Source: Paramecium sonneborni
Taxonomy: Eukaryota > Ciliophora > Oligohymenophorea > Peniculida > Parameciidae
Reading direction: 5' to 3'
Assembly (NCBI GenBank): GCA_905182985.1
Contig: CAJJDN010000008.1
Span: forward strand, 267,740 to 331,739
DNA: 64,000 nt
This document shows positions 38,543 through 51,640 of this stretch, piece after piece (the first letter of the stretch is position 1; every line of letters begins with the position of its first letter). Under the pieces are notes generated by a model. The model did not search any database, was not told where the DNA came from, and saw only the letters and a program-made list of their open reading frames with translations. The position numbers and the translations under genes are program-made.

Positions 38543-38947
38543 TTTTTAATAAAATTATTATATTAATCAAACTTTAAAAAAAAATAAACAACATCTCTTT
38601 ACTTTTACAAACTCAATTTTACTCTTCTTCTAATAGAATTTTAAATTATGTTCAAAAGTAATCAATTCTTTTTATTAAATTTATAAATCTATTATTTTAA
38701 AAGTAATAAAGAAATTTATTCTCTTTTTGTTAAAATTTACTTTATGTTTCCTTTCTCGAAATATAATGAACCTTCATATATTTGATAATGAAATTGTTAA
38801 TAAAATCTAAAATTACGTAAATGTATCTTTAATATTCATAAATTAATTTATTAAATACATAATAGATGTTATCTAGATTGATTTTATTGAAAATGTTTAT
38901 TGAATAAATTAAAGAATATACTCGTTTTTCTGTTCATTTATTAAATA
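38543..38947. other. AT-rich intergenic region
   Basis: About 400 bp between the divergent ferredoxin and trichocyst-type genes. No feature was recognised; both promoters must lie here. Confidence 0.45.
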
Positions 38948-40165
38948 ATGAAATTAAAATTATTGATAACATTGCTCGCAATTTGTACATGTTTACGCTA
39001 TGATGATGGGAACAGTGGCAACTCTGTAATGGAGGAATAAATTAAAGAGATTTAATAACATAAAATAGGTTAAGCAATTTTGAAGATGGCTGAACTAAAT
39101 TATAAATTATAAGGTCCTGTAGATGAATTGATTTAAACAATAAAAAGCTTTGGTCGTTAGTTGATTGTATTTTGATGAATAATATATAGGAAAGAGTGGA
39201 ATAAGAGAACCTCGATTACGAGGCTATAAAGGCAGAAAGCGTTGTAAAAGTTCAATAATTAAAATAAATAATTTCAGATGCTGAAAACGAATAGAATAAG
39301 CAGAGAAAAAGAATTGGATAAGAACTTGAACCAAGAAAGGTAAAAATATAAGTTAATACTTTTAGAGTGATATAGAAAAATAATTATTAAGATTGAAGGA
39401 TTCCAAATAATAGAACGAATCTAGATTGAAGATGTAAGAAGCATTACGTAAATAATAATATGAGAATTTTGAGAAATCTAAAAGAGATATAGGAGATTTA
39501 ATAATGATAACTGATGATGCATTAAAGATGGTAGGATCATTATTACCAAGACCAGATTGTAGTTTTATTGAGATGGATAAAATTTAATTAAGCAAAGAAG
39601 AATCAAAAGATTTGAATAGAAGATTAAGAAGTATTAAAGGAAGAGTAATTATTAAATAAAATTGTAGGTAGATGGATTGAAAGGTTTTGAAAGTATGATG
39701 GAAACTTTAGTATAATTAACAGATTCAAATTTCAAATAGAGACATTTTATAAAATCAGTTTTGGATTTATTAAATAAACTTAGAAAATCTTTGGTGGAAT
39801 CTCAAAATAAATTAATAAATGATGAAAAAGAATAAGATAGAGCATTTTCGTAATGGGATAGTGCTTAAGATGGAGAAACAAATGTTTTTGAGAGAGAATG
39901 GAATGATTTATTAGAAGAAAGAGATGATATTTAATCATTTATTGCTGATTGTGAAAATATAATAAAAATCCATTAAGCAGATATTGATTTATATGGGGAA
40001 CGTGTTAAATTGGAAGAGTAATCATTGTTGATTAGCAAATAAACTCATGAAGAATTGGTGAAATAAATAAATAATGAATTGGATATAATTCAAAAATCTA
40101 TAAAGTTATTGTATTCACCTGCAATATTTGAATACTTAAAATACAAAATAAACTTAGGTCCCTGA
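38948..40165 (+). CDS. Trichocyst-matrix-type secretory protein
   Basis: The 381-aa product has introns 39167-39189, 39340-39365 and 39645-39667 (23, 26 and 23 nt). It starts with a signal peptide, MKLKLLITLLAICTC, followed by an acidic, helix-rich secreted protein with long coiled-coil stretches, for example KQIISDAENEQNKQRKRI and FEREWNDLLEERDDI. The block MAELNYKLQGPVDELIQTI is close in pattern to the start of processed Paramecium trichocyst matrix proteins. Those are stored crystalline in secretory organelles and expelled on stimulation. Cysteines are few. The C-terminus (INLGP) is not typical, so it may belong to a related secretory-granule family. Confidence 0.6.
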
Positions 40166-40224
40166 TTTTTTAGAATAATATACATATATATATAAATAGA
40201 GAAGATTTAATTATTTATTTTATC

Positions 40225-40636
40225 ATGATATACGATCAACCCGAACACTTTGGTCTTTTTGAAAAAACAGTAACATCAAAAGAGAAAGAAGAAGTGAAAT
40301 AGTTCTTGAAATATGATAGACACGTTCCTTTGAAATTGACAGAATAAGTATTCCATGCTGAAGCGTATTAATTTTATTCTAAATAATAATAGAGATGCAT
40401 CAAGATTTGAAAGATTAGGTTAAGTAGGAGGAGCAGTCTATTCATTCTCATTCTTTTTCTTCCCTATAATAAAAGGTTTACCAATTAAACAGAGACTATT
40501 TTGGGCTGCAGTCCCAGGTGGAATTGTAGCATGGTTAGGATGGAGAATTAAAGAAGAATTAGAATGGAATAGAGTTTATAATTGTTATTAGAAATATCAA
40601 GTAGCTCATTCCATGCACAAGAAAGTGTTCATTTGA
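40225..40636 (+). CDS. Small membrane protein, probably mitochondrial
   Basis: A 127-aa protein with one 28-nt intron (40365-40392). After a charged N-terminus (FEKTVTSKEKEEVKQF) come DASRFERLGQVGGAVYSF, then a hydrophobic stretch SFFFFPIIKGLP and a second, AAVPGGIVAWLGW. The tail KEELEWNRVYNCYQKYQVAH is charged. This topology resembles small accessory subunits of ciliate respiratory complexes. No family is recognised. It is followed at 70 bp by another probable mitochondrial protein on the same strand. Confidence 0.65.
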
Positions 40637-40705
40637 AAAAATATAGCATGCACATAATATATATATATACAAAACCAAAATATCTAATTCAATAATTAAT
40701 TTATC

Positions 40706-41878
40706 ATGTTTTTTGAGTTAGACGATATCAGAAGAAGACACTCCTTATATTTTGATTGTTATAATGCTGGTGTATGGACAGATGCTCCAGAAAAGTAAAT
40801 TAACTGACTAAATCAATTAGTTCATGGAGATGGAATTATACAAGAGGTGCAATCTCTGGATTATTAGGAAGTGTTATTGGTGAAACATGGCATAATTTCT
40901 ATGAAAATTGGAAACTATTGTAACATATTACACTATATATAAGGTTACGATCATATGAATAACCAAATAATATGAAAGAATTGTATAATTTTAGTAAAGC
41001 AACTATTAATCTTGAGAATTTCAAGAGATCTATGGGTACTAGAATGTAGTTTGCTTTTGCCTCAGGTGGTATTGATTGGGCTTTGAGATTAGCAACATTT
41101 AGAGCAATCAATCATGGATGGCAAAGTATTTATATTTAATATTTAATTAAGGAACTTGGGGTACATTTGAATATGGTTTCATGAGAAAAATTCCTGGCTC
41201 TATGTTCATGGCTCTTATTACTGCTCCTATTGGAATTCCATTTGAAGTTGCTAGAATGGCATATTATGCTGATAAAACATTCCCTAAAGAATTATAAAAA
41301 GGATATACTTCATTTTTCAATGCTTTATGGAGAATTCCCTTTGAAGAAGGACCATACTATTTCTATAAAAATTCATTCCCTCTCTTCGCTAGAAACTTTT
41401 TATAAACATTAACTCTATTGTACTCTTTTGATTGGATGAAGGATAAAGTAAATTATTATATATTTACATTTATAGCTTTCTGTTCTTACAAGAGTTTCAG
41501 AAATCCCATATTTCCCAGTTAAGGTTTTAAATTGTTTCTTATCTACATACTTGGCAATCATAACTAGTTATTCCCTCTCTTAAGTGACCCGAGAAATGGT
41601 AGATTTATGGCCAAAACCTAATGGCGTTTGTCCTTATGATGGTAATTATAGAAAAGCTGCTACTCATATTTGGTATTTTTATTTTATATTCTAAATATAG
41701 GTATGCTAGAAATTTCAATAACTATTTCCCAGGAATGTTAAGAAATTATGCCAGCAGATAATTCTTACCAATGTTTGTTACACTTTGGTGGGCTGATTCT
41801 TTCGGATTATTTACTTACTGGAAAATAGATATGTTTAGTGGAGCAGGATCAAATACATGGGAAGATTCATTTTGCTGA
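40706..41878 (+). CDS. Mitochondrial-carrier-like protein
   Basis: The 354-aa model has introns 40795-40820, 41126-41151, 41448-41475 and 41673-41700. A 24-nt in-frame GT..AG segment near 40918-40941 may be a fifth. The protein has several hydrophobic segments. A solute-carrier-like signature is visible: IGIPFEVARMAYYADK, corresponding to P-x-D/E-x-x-R/K, followed by GYTSFFNALWRIPFEEGPYYFYKNSFPLFARN, the G-x-x-x-x-Y-K-G/N-x-x-P-x-x-x-R pattern of the carrier repeat. Normal mitochondrial carriers have three such repeats; only one is clear here, and the N-terminal 60 residues and C-terminus are unusual. It is probably an inner-membrane protein that has diverged from the carriers, possibly a structural subunit of a respiratory complex. 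Confidence 0.6.
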
Positions 41879-41974
41879 AATTATTAATAAATAATACATA
41901 AAATTATAAAATAATATTTATTTATTTTATATAATACCGTTTTTAATCATTTTAACTTTTCATAAATTAAAAAA

Positions 41975-43117
41975 ATGAAAACAACAATGCTTCTAGTCTT
42001 AGTAGCCTGTGCTTTTGCTACAAATACAGCTTTATTTGATAGAATTGAAAAAAGTGATTTGGGCAGAACACTTTTAAACACAATTGCTATTTAAATGACA
42101 ACAGGTGAACCATTAGAAAGAATTTTCTAAACTCTTTATGATTTGGAAGATAGATACATCGCCGACTAAAAAGAAGATGATGCCAATAACTAAGCTTTCT
42201 AATAAGTATGTGATGCAGATTTGGCTGCCTTGAACTAAGAACTTGCCAATCTTGAATAAAGAAATACAGAATTATAAGCTGTTCTTGATGATCTAGTTCC
42301 AATTAGAGATTAAAAGATTGGATAAAAGAAGGCAAAAGAACTCTAAAAGGCTGAATTATAAAAAGTTATAGATGAAACAACAGCTAAGAGATAAGAATAA
42401 GCTGATGATTTTGAAGCTTAAAGATAAGAATATACATTTGTTTCATCAGTATTGGCTGAAGCAAGAAGACTCTTCACAGATAATTTATAAGCCCCATCTT
42501 TCTTATAAAAAGGTGAAGAAAAGGTTCATGTAACACCATAAATAATGGCTTAAGTTGCTAGTCATATGAGTTAAGGTGCACATAAAGCCAGTACAATGAA
42601 ACATGTTAGAACATTTGGAAAAGCCATAAAATTATTAGCTAATCTTGCAAACAGAACTCAATAATTTGCTAACTAAGAATTAACAGGCAGAGTTATTAAA
42701 TTAATAGATGATCTCTAAAATTAATTAAGTTAAGCTTTTGATTTAGCCAGAAAAGCTGAAGATGACAGAACTAGAGCATTCTAAGCATATATGAGTTTAT
42801 TAAACAAAGATATGAATAAATACAATTCAACAATTGCTAATTTGACTGCTGAAATTTAATCACTCTAAGATAGAATTGATGCTACTACCTCAAGTTAAAA
42901 TGATGTTCTCTAAAGAATTTAAGCTAAGACTTAATAAAGAGATGACAGAAGAGGAGAATGCTAAGAAGCTGCTTATGATTACTAATAAAGAAGATCTGCA
43001 AGAGATGGTGATAGATAAACAGTTAGTGATTTGATTGGTGTATTAAATACCAACATGAGAGATCTTAAAGAATATATTGCTTTAAGAATTGCTGCCGGTG
43101 ATACAAACCTTGAATGA
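41975..43117 (+). CDS. Trichocyst matrix protein
   Basis: An intronless 380-aa gene starting MKTTMLLVLVACAFATNT, a clear signal peptide. The mature protein is acidic and almost wholly alpha-helical. It has blocks typical of Paramecium trichocyst matrix proteins: LYDLEDRYIADQKEDDANNQ, then QQVCDADLAALNQELANLEQ, and, in a second repeat, CQEAAYDYQQRRSARDGDRQ with VLNTNMRDLKEYIALR. A propeptide-like region links two coiled-coil halves, as in precursors cleaved to form the paracrystalline matrix. Expression should be high. Only four cysteines or fewer are seen, consistent with the family. Glutamine codons TAA/TAG are abundant. Confidence 0.88.
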
Positions 43118-43142
43118 TACATAATAATAATAAAATAGTAAC

Positions 43143-44711
<1,569 letters not shown>

Positions 44712-44747
44712 TATATTAAACTACAAAAGAAAATAAATTAAAAAAAA

Positions 44748-45372
44748 TCAAGCTCTGTAATGCTCTGCCGAATGATTATTTCCTCTAGTTTTTGTTGGCG
44801 CATATTTTAATGGTGATTTTGATGAACTATGCTACTATATTCTTGCTATTGCATATAGTTTATCTGTAGATACTGAGTAATTAAACATTAATTCTTTTAT
44901 TTTGCTTAATAATAAATGTCGATTGAAATCTTCAGTCTAAATTATTGAATACTCATACATATAATTTTACTTTCTATTTATTATTTGCTAAAGATTATTA
45001 ACTAGTAAGATTCGAGAGTTGAATTTTTGGACTTGTTGCATTTTCTAACTATGAAAATTTCTATAATAAATTATTTGCTAAATTTAACTGCTATTACATA
45101 CAATTTTTTTATTATGAAGAAATTATTCTTGGAGATGATGCTGCTGTAAGATTTCTTGCTGCTTGTCTTTAAGTAGAACTTTATCGTTCATACTTATCTA
45201 TCTCATGCATTTGATTTATTAGTGAATATATTTTCCCATAATCTAATGGTTAAGTTTACAACAAACTCAAAAATTATTCCCAACATTCCATTATATATCC
45301 TTGCTAATTCATTTGATAATAAGTCAAATTCGATCTTATGAATGAATCAAACATAGAAAAAAGTGTGTCCAT
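44748..45372 (-). CDS. Hypothetical helical protein
   Basis: The 200-aa product has one intron, best placed at 44937-44958 (22 nt); a 34-nt version starting earlier would also keep the frame. The start is MDTLFSMFDSFIRSNLTYYQ. The middle has glutamine-rich helices with alternating LANN/LQK segments. The C-terminus is basic and serine rich, KYAPTKTRGNNHSAEH. A different overlapping frame is also open from a downstream ATG, but this one has the better composition. No family was recognised. The gene starts only 37 bp downstream of the CDPK start on the same strand. Confidence 0.6.
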
Positions 45373-45704
45373 TTAAATTATTTAACGATTAAAACTTATC
45401 TAAATAACTAAAAAGAAAACATAATATTAATTATAAAAACATTAGTTAATTTGGCACTTTATCACTTTGATATATTATGAAAGAACAAATGATTTCTTTT
45501 ATAATATTTCAAACAATTTATAACAAACTAAAATAAGATCCTATATTATAATTTAAAATCTTTAAAAAATTAATCAAAAATAATATGTCATATTCAAGAA
45601 TTCAAAGATAAAGTTGATTTTTAATTTTAATTCTTGAATTTTAGAAAGTTTGTAAAATTGATGATGAATTTACTATTTTTTTATATTATTTAATACTATC
45701 ATTA
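45373..45704. other. AT-rich intergenic region
   Basis: About 330 bp between the helicase 3' end and the start of the 44748-45372 gene. Nothing was recognised. Confidence 0.4.
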
Positions 45705-47215
45705 TCAGAATTTATCTAATGTAGACAAATCTTAAGGCAATTATTATACTTTATCAGGATATTATTTAAGGATTTGTTATAAAACCTAATAATTAAGTTT
45801 AATAATTTACTTCTTCATCAGTTTATTTTTTTGAATCTTCACTCTCTTCTTCTGATTTAACGAATGATATAGCTACTCCATTAGTTTCTTATCTTCCTGC
45901 TCTTCCTACCTAATATTATAAATTTGATGTTCTTACTCTATGTAAATAGGTTTCTAAAGAATCAGGCATATCAAAATTGATAACATAATTGACTTTATCA
46001 ATATCAATACCTCTTCCCATCAAATTAGTAGCAACTAACAATCTGAAATGTCCATTTCTAAACTATTCATATGTTTTTTATCTCATTTTTTAATGATCTG
46101 GACCTAGTCTATTACCTCCATAGAATTATCTAACAGACTCTTCTCCTTTCTTTTTGAGTTCTGTAACCAAAGCATCTGCTTTTTCTGAACTTTTAACAAA
46201 AATAATGCATTAATTTAATTTGCATGTATTCAATATTTATCTTAAATAATGAAATTTAAGTGCTTCTGGGACTTTCATATAATATTGCTTTAATTTGTCC
46301 AAAAAGAGTTATTCTGGTTTAATAGTAATTTCGTAAATCTAAATAAATAAATCAAATATGAAATATTACATGTTTATTGTCAGCAATAAATCTTTTTAAA
46401 GATGTTCTACTTGATTCTGTAAATGTTGCACTAAATGCCATAAATTATTTCTCCTATGGTGACTTTAAGAAGATGTCCTAAATGTCCTTTCTAAAAATAA
46501 TTATTTCCAAAAATCAACACCTCATGTTCAAATCTTCAATCATTGTATCGGCTTCATCCAAGATAAAGTACTTCAATCTATCTACTTTCAATGCTTTCCT
46601 CTCACAAATCAAATCCTTAAGACGTCCTGGTGTACTAAATATTACAAAATTAATTATACCCAACTACTATTTATGGTTTCACTGTTTCAATAGTTTAGAT
46701 ATTCACAGATACAGGTTCCCCTCCACCATAGAAACATTCCACCTTTACACTTTTCATAAACTTTCCCAATCTCAAAAATTCATCTCGAGCCTATTATTAT
46801 ATAATATATTTTATACTTATTGGGCTAGCTCTCTTGTATGTGTAATTACAAGGCATTCAACTTTATTACTCTCTGTATTTATAGTATTTAACACTGTAAG
46901 CACAAATACAGCAGTCTTTCCAGTACCAGCCTTTGCTTAGCAGATCAATTATTCCCCTAACAAAGCATTTGTTAATGACTCAGCTTGTACTATTTTTATT
47001 ACTTTATTTTATACCTCTCGTTGGATGTTCAAATCCTGCTTCTTTTACTGCTCTTAAGAGCTCTTCTTTTAGCCCAAAGTTTTTAAATTGAGAGACATTG
47101 TAATTGCCATATTTTCTAGGATTCTCAATATTTGCTCTTACTCAGTTTCTTTGTCTTTTATTGGTTATTGTTCATCTTTAAAATCAGGAATATCGTCCAA
47201 TAATGCGCTGCTCAT
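45705..47215 (-). CDS. UAP56/SUB2-like DEAD-box RNA helicase
   Basis: A 431-aa helicase with eight introns (47116-47141, 46990-47014, 46791-46816, 46635-46659, 46491-46520, 46339-46369, 45910-45936, 45786-45810). Motifs in order are FEHPTRVQ (Q motif), AKAGTGKT (I), HTRELAQQ (Ia), GTPGRLKDL (Ib), [14 protein letters not shown] (II), SAT (III), IIFVKSSEK (IV), [13 protein letters not shown] (V) and HRVGRAGR (VI). Surrounding blocks such as [22 protein letters not shown] and the length without long flanks match the UAP56/SUB2 group, which works in splicing and mRNA export. Most UAP56 proteins have DECD in motif II; here it is DEAD. The C-terminus [11 protein letters not shown] resembles the family end. 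Confidence 0.93.
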
Positions 47216-47557
47216 TTGATAAAGATTTATATAAATTAATATCTTAATTAAAAATGTTTCTATTTAAATATACATTTTTCCCTCTGTTTTCCACAATTAA
47301 TATCTTTGATAAGCCAAATTTATATATATTATAATCCTTATATCAATTTGTACATTTCTTAAAACTAATCCTACATATTTAATTAATCATATATTTATTT
47401 ATTTACTTACCTTATTTTTTCATTGAATTCTTATTAAGAATTTTATCTTTCTACATCTGAAATTTAAAAAAAATATTTATTAAATTCTTTAAAATACTTT
47501 TTCATAATTATCTTGCTTTGTTAATAAATTTTTTTTAATTTTAAATTGAACTTCATT
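47216..47557. other. AT-rich intergenic region between divergent genes
   Basis: About 340 bp between the helicase and EME1-like start codons. No feature was recognised beyond AT-rich promoter-like DNA. Confidence 0.4.
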
Positions 47558-48493
47558 ATGATATCAGAATTAATTGAAAAAAACCAATTCAATGATTTTT
47601 ACATTTTGTTTGATGACAATATTAAAGATGCTAATAAAACTGTAAAATCATTTTATGAATAATTTGAATAAGAATGTTACTAAAAAGGATCTGAAAATTA
47701 CAATCATTCTAATAAATTTAAAATATACATAAATGAAACAATTAATAAAGGAAAATCAAAGTAAAATATTTCTTAAATTATTGAAAAATATTCTAAACAT
47801 AAAATTTTAGAAACATCTAGAGTTTTTTAATAAAATTGTTAAAGAGCACCATTTTTATGTTTAATTATCTTATGTAAAGAATAGTTTTAAAGTTTAGAGA
47901 ATATACTTGAAATAGTAGTAGCTCATAAAGAAAATGATTGCAAAACTGTAATAATATTGGAAGAGATTAAGGAATTAATTTATGCATAAAATCAATTTGA
48001 TCAATATCAAAAAGAATTTGATTAATTTGTATTAGATCTACAATTAAATAATAAAGTAGATGTAATAAATACTAAATCTCTTAAATAAACCATTGAAGAA
48101 ATTGCTTAATGTTTATTATGCAGTGTGTAATGGAAGAAAAAAAAAAATAAAATTCCATGTTTATTTAGAGATAGAGGTGATCAAAACTTATTTAAATCTG
48201 AAAATGCTGGGATTACTAATACTTATCAACTTTATTGGTTATCTATGTTGGCTTAAATACCAGGAATTAGTGAAGCAAAAGCCAGAGCAATAGTGTTAAA
48301 ATATCCATCAATCAAATCATTATTAAATGCCTATAAAAACACAGATATTGAAAAGAGACCACATTTACTTAGTGAAATAGAAGTTGTTTAAGGTATTGTT
48401 TAATAAAGTTCAAAAAAACTTGGAAATACTATCTCAGAATAATTATATATTCTCTTCTCAACCACTGATGCCGATTATAAATTATTAGATTGA
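47558..48493 (+). CDS. EME1-like structure-specific endonuclease subunit
   Basis: The 311-aa intronless gene ends in a helix-hairpin-helix region: LYWLSMLAQIPGISEAKARA, then IVLKYPSIKSLLNAYKN and KKLGNTISEQLYILFSTTDADY. This is the C-terminal arrangement of EME1, including the final short acidic tail. The N-terminal two thirds show an ERCC4-like fold with VVAHKENDCKTVIILEEIKEL but no catalytic E-R-K-x-x-x-D motif, as expected for EME1, the non-catalytic partner of MUS81. The complex cuts branched DNA during recombination and fork repair. It lies 2 kb upstream of the SPO11 gene. Some uncertainty remains because MUS81 itself has a similar C-terminus. Confidence 0.72.
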
Positions 48494-48553
48494 AAATAAT
48501 TAATTGATTATATTAATGATTTATTGTTGTACTATATAAAACTTAATAAATGC

Positions 48554-48945
48554 TCAATCAAAGAGTCCTCCCATATCAACATCTTCTTCAGGTTCTTCAA
48601 CTTTCTTTGGAGCTTCAACCTTAGGTGCTTAAGTTGTTTAGGCAGCAGGTGTTGCTTAAGCAACAGGGGCTGAGTTTTATGCTAAATATTTAGAAATTAG
48701 TATTACAAGCTCCTCCTCCGACTGACAAGCTTGTGAGTTACTTTGATCCTTCATTAATAACATCAGCCAAGCTCTTTCCTTTTAATGCATCGACAACTTA
48801 TTTGACATCTGCAGCAACTGGTTCAACTCCAGCCTCTTTGAGCAATTAAGTAACTTAAGCCTCAGCTAATTGATAGAGATGCATTAATACTAGGTTGATT
48901 GGTTCCTCCTAAAACGAGCAAGGCATATGCAGCAACGTACTTCAT
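48554..48945 (-). CDS. RPLP2: 60S acidic ribosomal protein P2
   Basis: A 113-aa protein with two 25-nt introns (48866-48890, 48682-48706). It starts MKYVAAYALLVLGG, the P2-specific N-terminus, followed by TEAQVTQLLKEAGVEP, DVKQVVDALKGKSLADVINEG and KQLTSLSVGGGA. A flexible alanine/proline hinge leads to the conserved acidic end EEPEEDVDMGGLFD. P1/P2 dimers form the ribosomal stalk that recruits and activates translational GTPases. The C-terminal tail is the usual one with M-G-G-L-F-D. Confidence 0.96.
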
Positions 48946-49350
48946 TTTATTATTATTTAAAAATTATTTTTAAATATGATGCTACAAGATTATTGTTTAT
49001 TTATAATTTCTTATTGCTATGCCTTTTTTTCATTTATTTTTTCACATATTTGATACTATTAATTATTGATTTCAAGCTTTAGAGACATATAAACTCTAAT
49101 TACTTAGAAGAAATACTTTAAAACAAAATATTTTAATTTCTTTCTTAAATATATCAAAATTTATGATTAATATGTGAAGTCACACTTTAATCAATAAATT
49201 ATAAATTAATAAAAGACAAAGGGATTAATTATAAATTTAGTATTAAAAAAGTTTAGAGAGATAAACAGTATTTTTGAAATTAAAAACAAATTAATTCAAA
49301 AATTTATAGTAAAATAGTTATTAGATATTCAATTTTCAAATAAATTATGA
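48946..49350. other. AT-rich intergenic region
   Basis: About 400 bp between the P2 start and the stop of the next gene on the same strand. Nothing recognised. Confidence 0.4.
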
Positions 49351-50568
49351 TCAGAAATCATAAAGATGTCCATTTTGTAGAAAATATTTGACATCAAATT
49401 AAAATAATTTAAGCAGTCTTTTTATATTTTGATTAAGAGGAACAAATCCTATATCTTCCTCTTCAGATTTATGTTTCTATTTTTCTCTATTAATTAAATG
49501 AACAGTTAAATCTCGATTGCAACTCCATTAATTAATAAGTACTCGATGTTATGAGATATGTCTACTATCAAATACAGGTAATCCTTTTTACCATTTGAGA
49601 ATATTATCTTTTTAAATAATAATATCTAAATCCATATCATCAATACTGAATGAATCTTAATCATTTAATTATGCCTTTAACTTTTATGTGTTTAAATAAG
49701 AAGAAACTCCTGCAATTCTAATATTAGATTCTGCAGCTTCGAATTCTCCTTACACAAATTTCGAATGAAAGAATTAAGCTCTATCCACATCTCCTCTATA
49801 ATAAAAATTTATGGCGATCATATCATAACAAAGCAATTCATAATTTCTATCTTAAACAACCCAAGACAATTTTAATAATTTTTTAAGATAAATAGCTTCT
49901 TTATCCAAATCACCTAAATCTAAAGCACATTTTGCTAATTGTCTATAAGCTAAGAGTTTATATTTTTAAAGTTTCTTTCCTTATAAGTTACAAGTTCTCA
50001 AGAACTTTTTCCAAATATTATAACCTTCTTTTCTACGACAATAAACAAATTGTATTTAGGTTTGAAAATATATTGCCATGAAATAAAAACTAACAATCCC
50101 ACATTATTTACATGCATTAACAAGTTTTTCTAAAGTCGGTAATAATTATTCTAATTATTCAATTAAAACAGACTTTATTAAGGATGATAAAATTGAATAG
50201 ATTTCTTCAAAATGGTTTTTATTTATAAATGTTACAGACGGTGTAAAATCATTTAATTATGAAAGAGATCCAATTAGAGTGAATTTTCTTGCTTGCTCCA
50301 TTTTTTTTTATTATTATTATTTCAAATAAGGTAGTAAAATACTATCTTTCCTGTTTCTTCTTTCCTTTTCAATTTTATCAGTTGCCAGTCTAGTTTAGGA
50401 GGCTTCTCGAAGAAAAACGAAATCTTAAAACATTTCATTATTTTATAAGCCTCTCCATTCAGACTTTATTTTAAGCAATTCTTTCTTTTCATCTGCAAAT
50501 CCAGTTTATGTTAGCATCTATTTCATTTTTGTAAATGATGCTGTAGTAGATAATGAACTTGAGTTCAT
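49351..50568 (-). CDS. Hypothetical helical-repeat (TPR-like) protein
   Basis: An intronless 405-aa protein. The N-terminal 90 residues are charged and basic. From about residue 110 to 280 it has helix pairs with a TPR-like spacing: LEQLLPTLEKLVNACKQCG, then IVSFYFMAIYFQTQIQFVYC, YKLLAYRQLAKCALDLGDLD, KEAIYLKKLLKLSWVVQD, and YELLCYDMIAINFYYRGDVD. The C-terminal part is polar, ends KYFLQNGHLYDF and may be a separate folded segment. A protein-interaction role is likely, but no family was recognised. It is divergent from SPO11 with 85 bp between start codons. Confidence 0.7.
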
Positions 50569-50653
50569 AATATATAAAAAATATTAATATTAGGTTTTAG
50601 TAAAACAATTAAATTATTATTAACAATACTCTCAATATTAATTAATTATAAAA

Positions 50654-51640
50654 ATGAATATACCATTATTAAATGAAGAAATGGAAAAAATTTAAAAAAG
50701 TATCAAAGAACCATCAGAAATAATTGATATATTTAGACAACATTTAGACAAAATCTTAGAAATGATCATAAATGGACAAAATTTATAAGAACTAAAATTT
50801 TAGAGTTTAAAAGAATTATGTCATTATTTAATTGTAATGAGAGTGTCTTTAGATGGAATTTTAAATGATTCTTATCATACAAAAAGAGAAATATTTTATA
50901 TGAATCAAAATATGTTTTAAAAGCAAGAGAACTTAAATTTAGTTATAAAATAATTTTCACATAATATTTAGATTTAAAGAAAATAATTACATATAATATC
51001 AGCTTCAAAAGGATTAGTTTGTGGTTCTTTGATATTAAGAAAATAAGACATTGAATTAGACTTGTTATAATTAACATCATAAGGAAAAGGATTGAATATA
51101 ACTGAATTTATGAATGAATGGCAGCCTTAAATTTATGGCAAATATATTTTGGTAGTTGAAAAAGAAACTGTATATTTTCATTTGATTAATGAAATGTATT
51201 AAGAATTTTTATAAAATACAGTCTTAATAACTGGTAAAGGATATCCTTGTTATGCAACTAAGTATTTTGTTAAATATTTATCAATAATGAATCCTTCAAT
51301 ACCAGTATATTATTTTGGAGATATGGATCCTTATGGATATGATATTTTATAACAATATGCTTTTGGGAATTCATACTCTAGTCATGAACTCAATAATATA
51401 CCTTGGATATAATGGATAAATTCTTATTTTTCTTAGATTTAACTATAGATTAAAAAAAAAAACAAATTAAATTAAAGGGAAATCTAACTTGTTGAATAAA
51501 TCATTAATAACCCTAATATTCCAGGAGAATGGAAACTAATTATGGATAATAAAGAAAAATATGAAATTGAGGATATTCTAGTTGAAAATCTATCTAAATC
51601 TTTGTTAGAAATTATGTAAAGTTTAGATTGTGATCTTTGA
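50654..51640 (+). CDS. SPO11: SPO11, meiotic DNA double-strand-break transesterase (TopoVI-A family)
   Basis: An intronless 328-aa gene. The 5Y-CAP part ends with KREIFYMNQNMF; Tyr82 in R-E-I-F-Y corresponds to the catalytic tyrosine that attacks DNA. It is followed by ISASKGLVCGSLIL. The Toprim domain is visible as KYILVVEKETVYFHL (with the metal-binding glutamate) near residue 168 and YYFGDMDPYGYDIL (D-x-D-P-x-G) near residue 223; LLGKGYPC-like and KYFVKYL segments lie between them (here VLITGKGYPCYATK). The enzyme makes the programmed breaks that start meiotic recombination in the micronucleus. Length matches short SPO11 proteins. The cofactors that partner with it are not nearby, but an EME1-like gene is. 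Confidence 0.92.

Noticed and set aside
44748..45300. An alternative frame from ATG near 45239 (MGKYIHQQ...)
   Set aside because: It is open, but it is dominated by isoleucine, glutamine and lysine of AT-rich origin. The frame from 45372 has a more balanced composition and joins the same 3' exon through a normal 22-nt intron.
46482..46940. A 152-codon plus-strand ORF
   Set aside because: It is antisense to the UAP56-like helicase, whose motifs I to II lie in this stretch on the minus strand with correctly placed introns.
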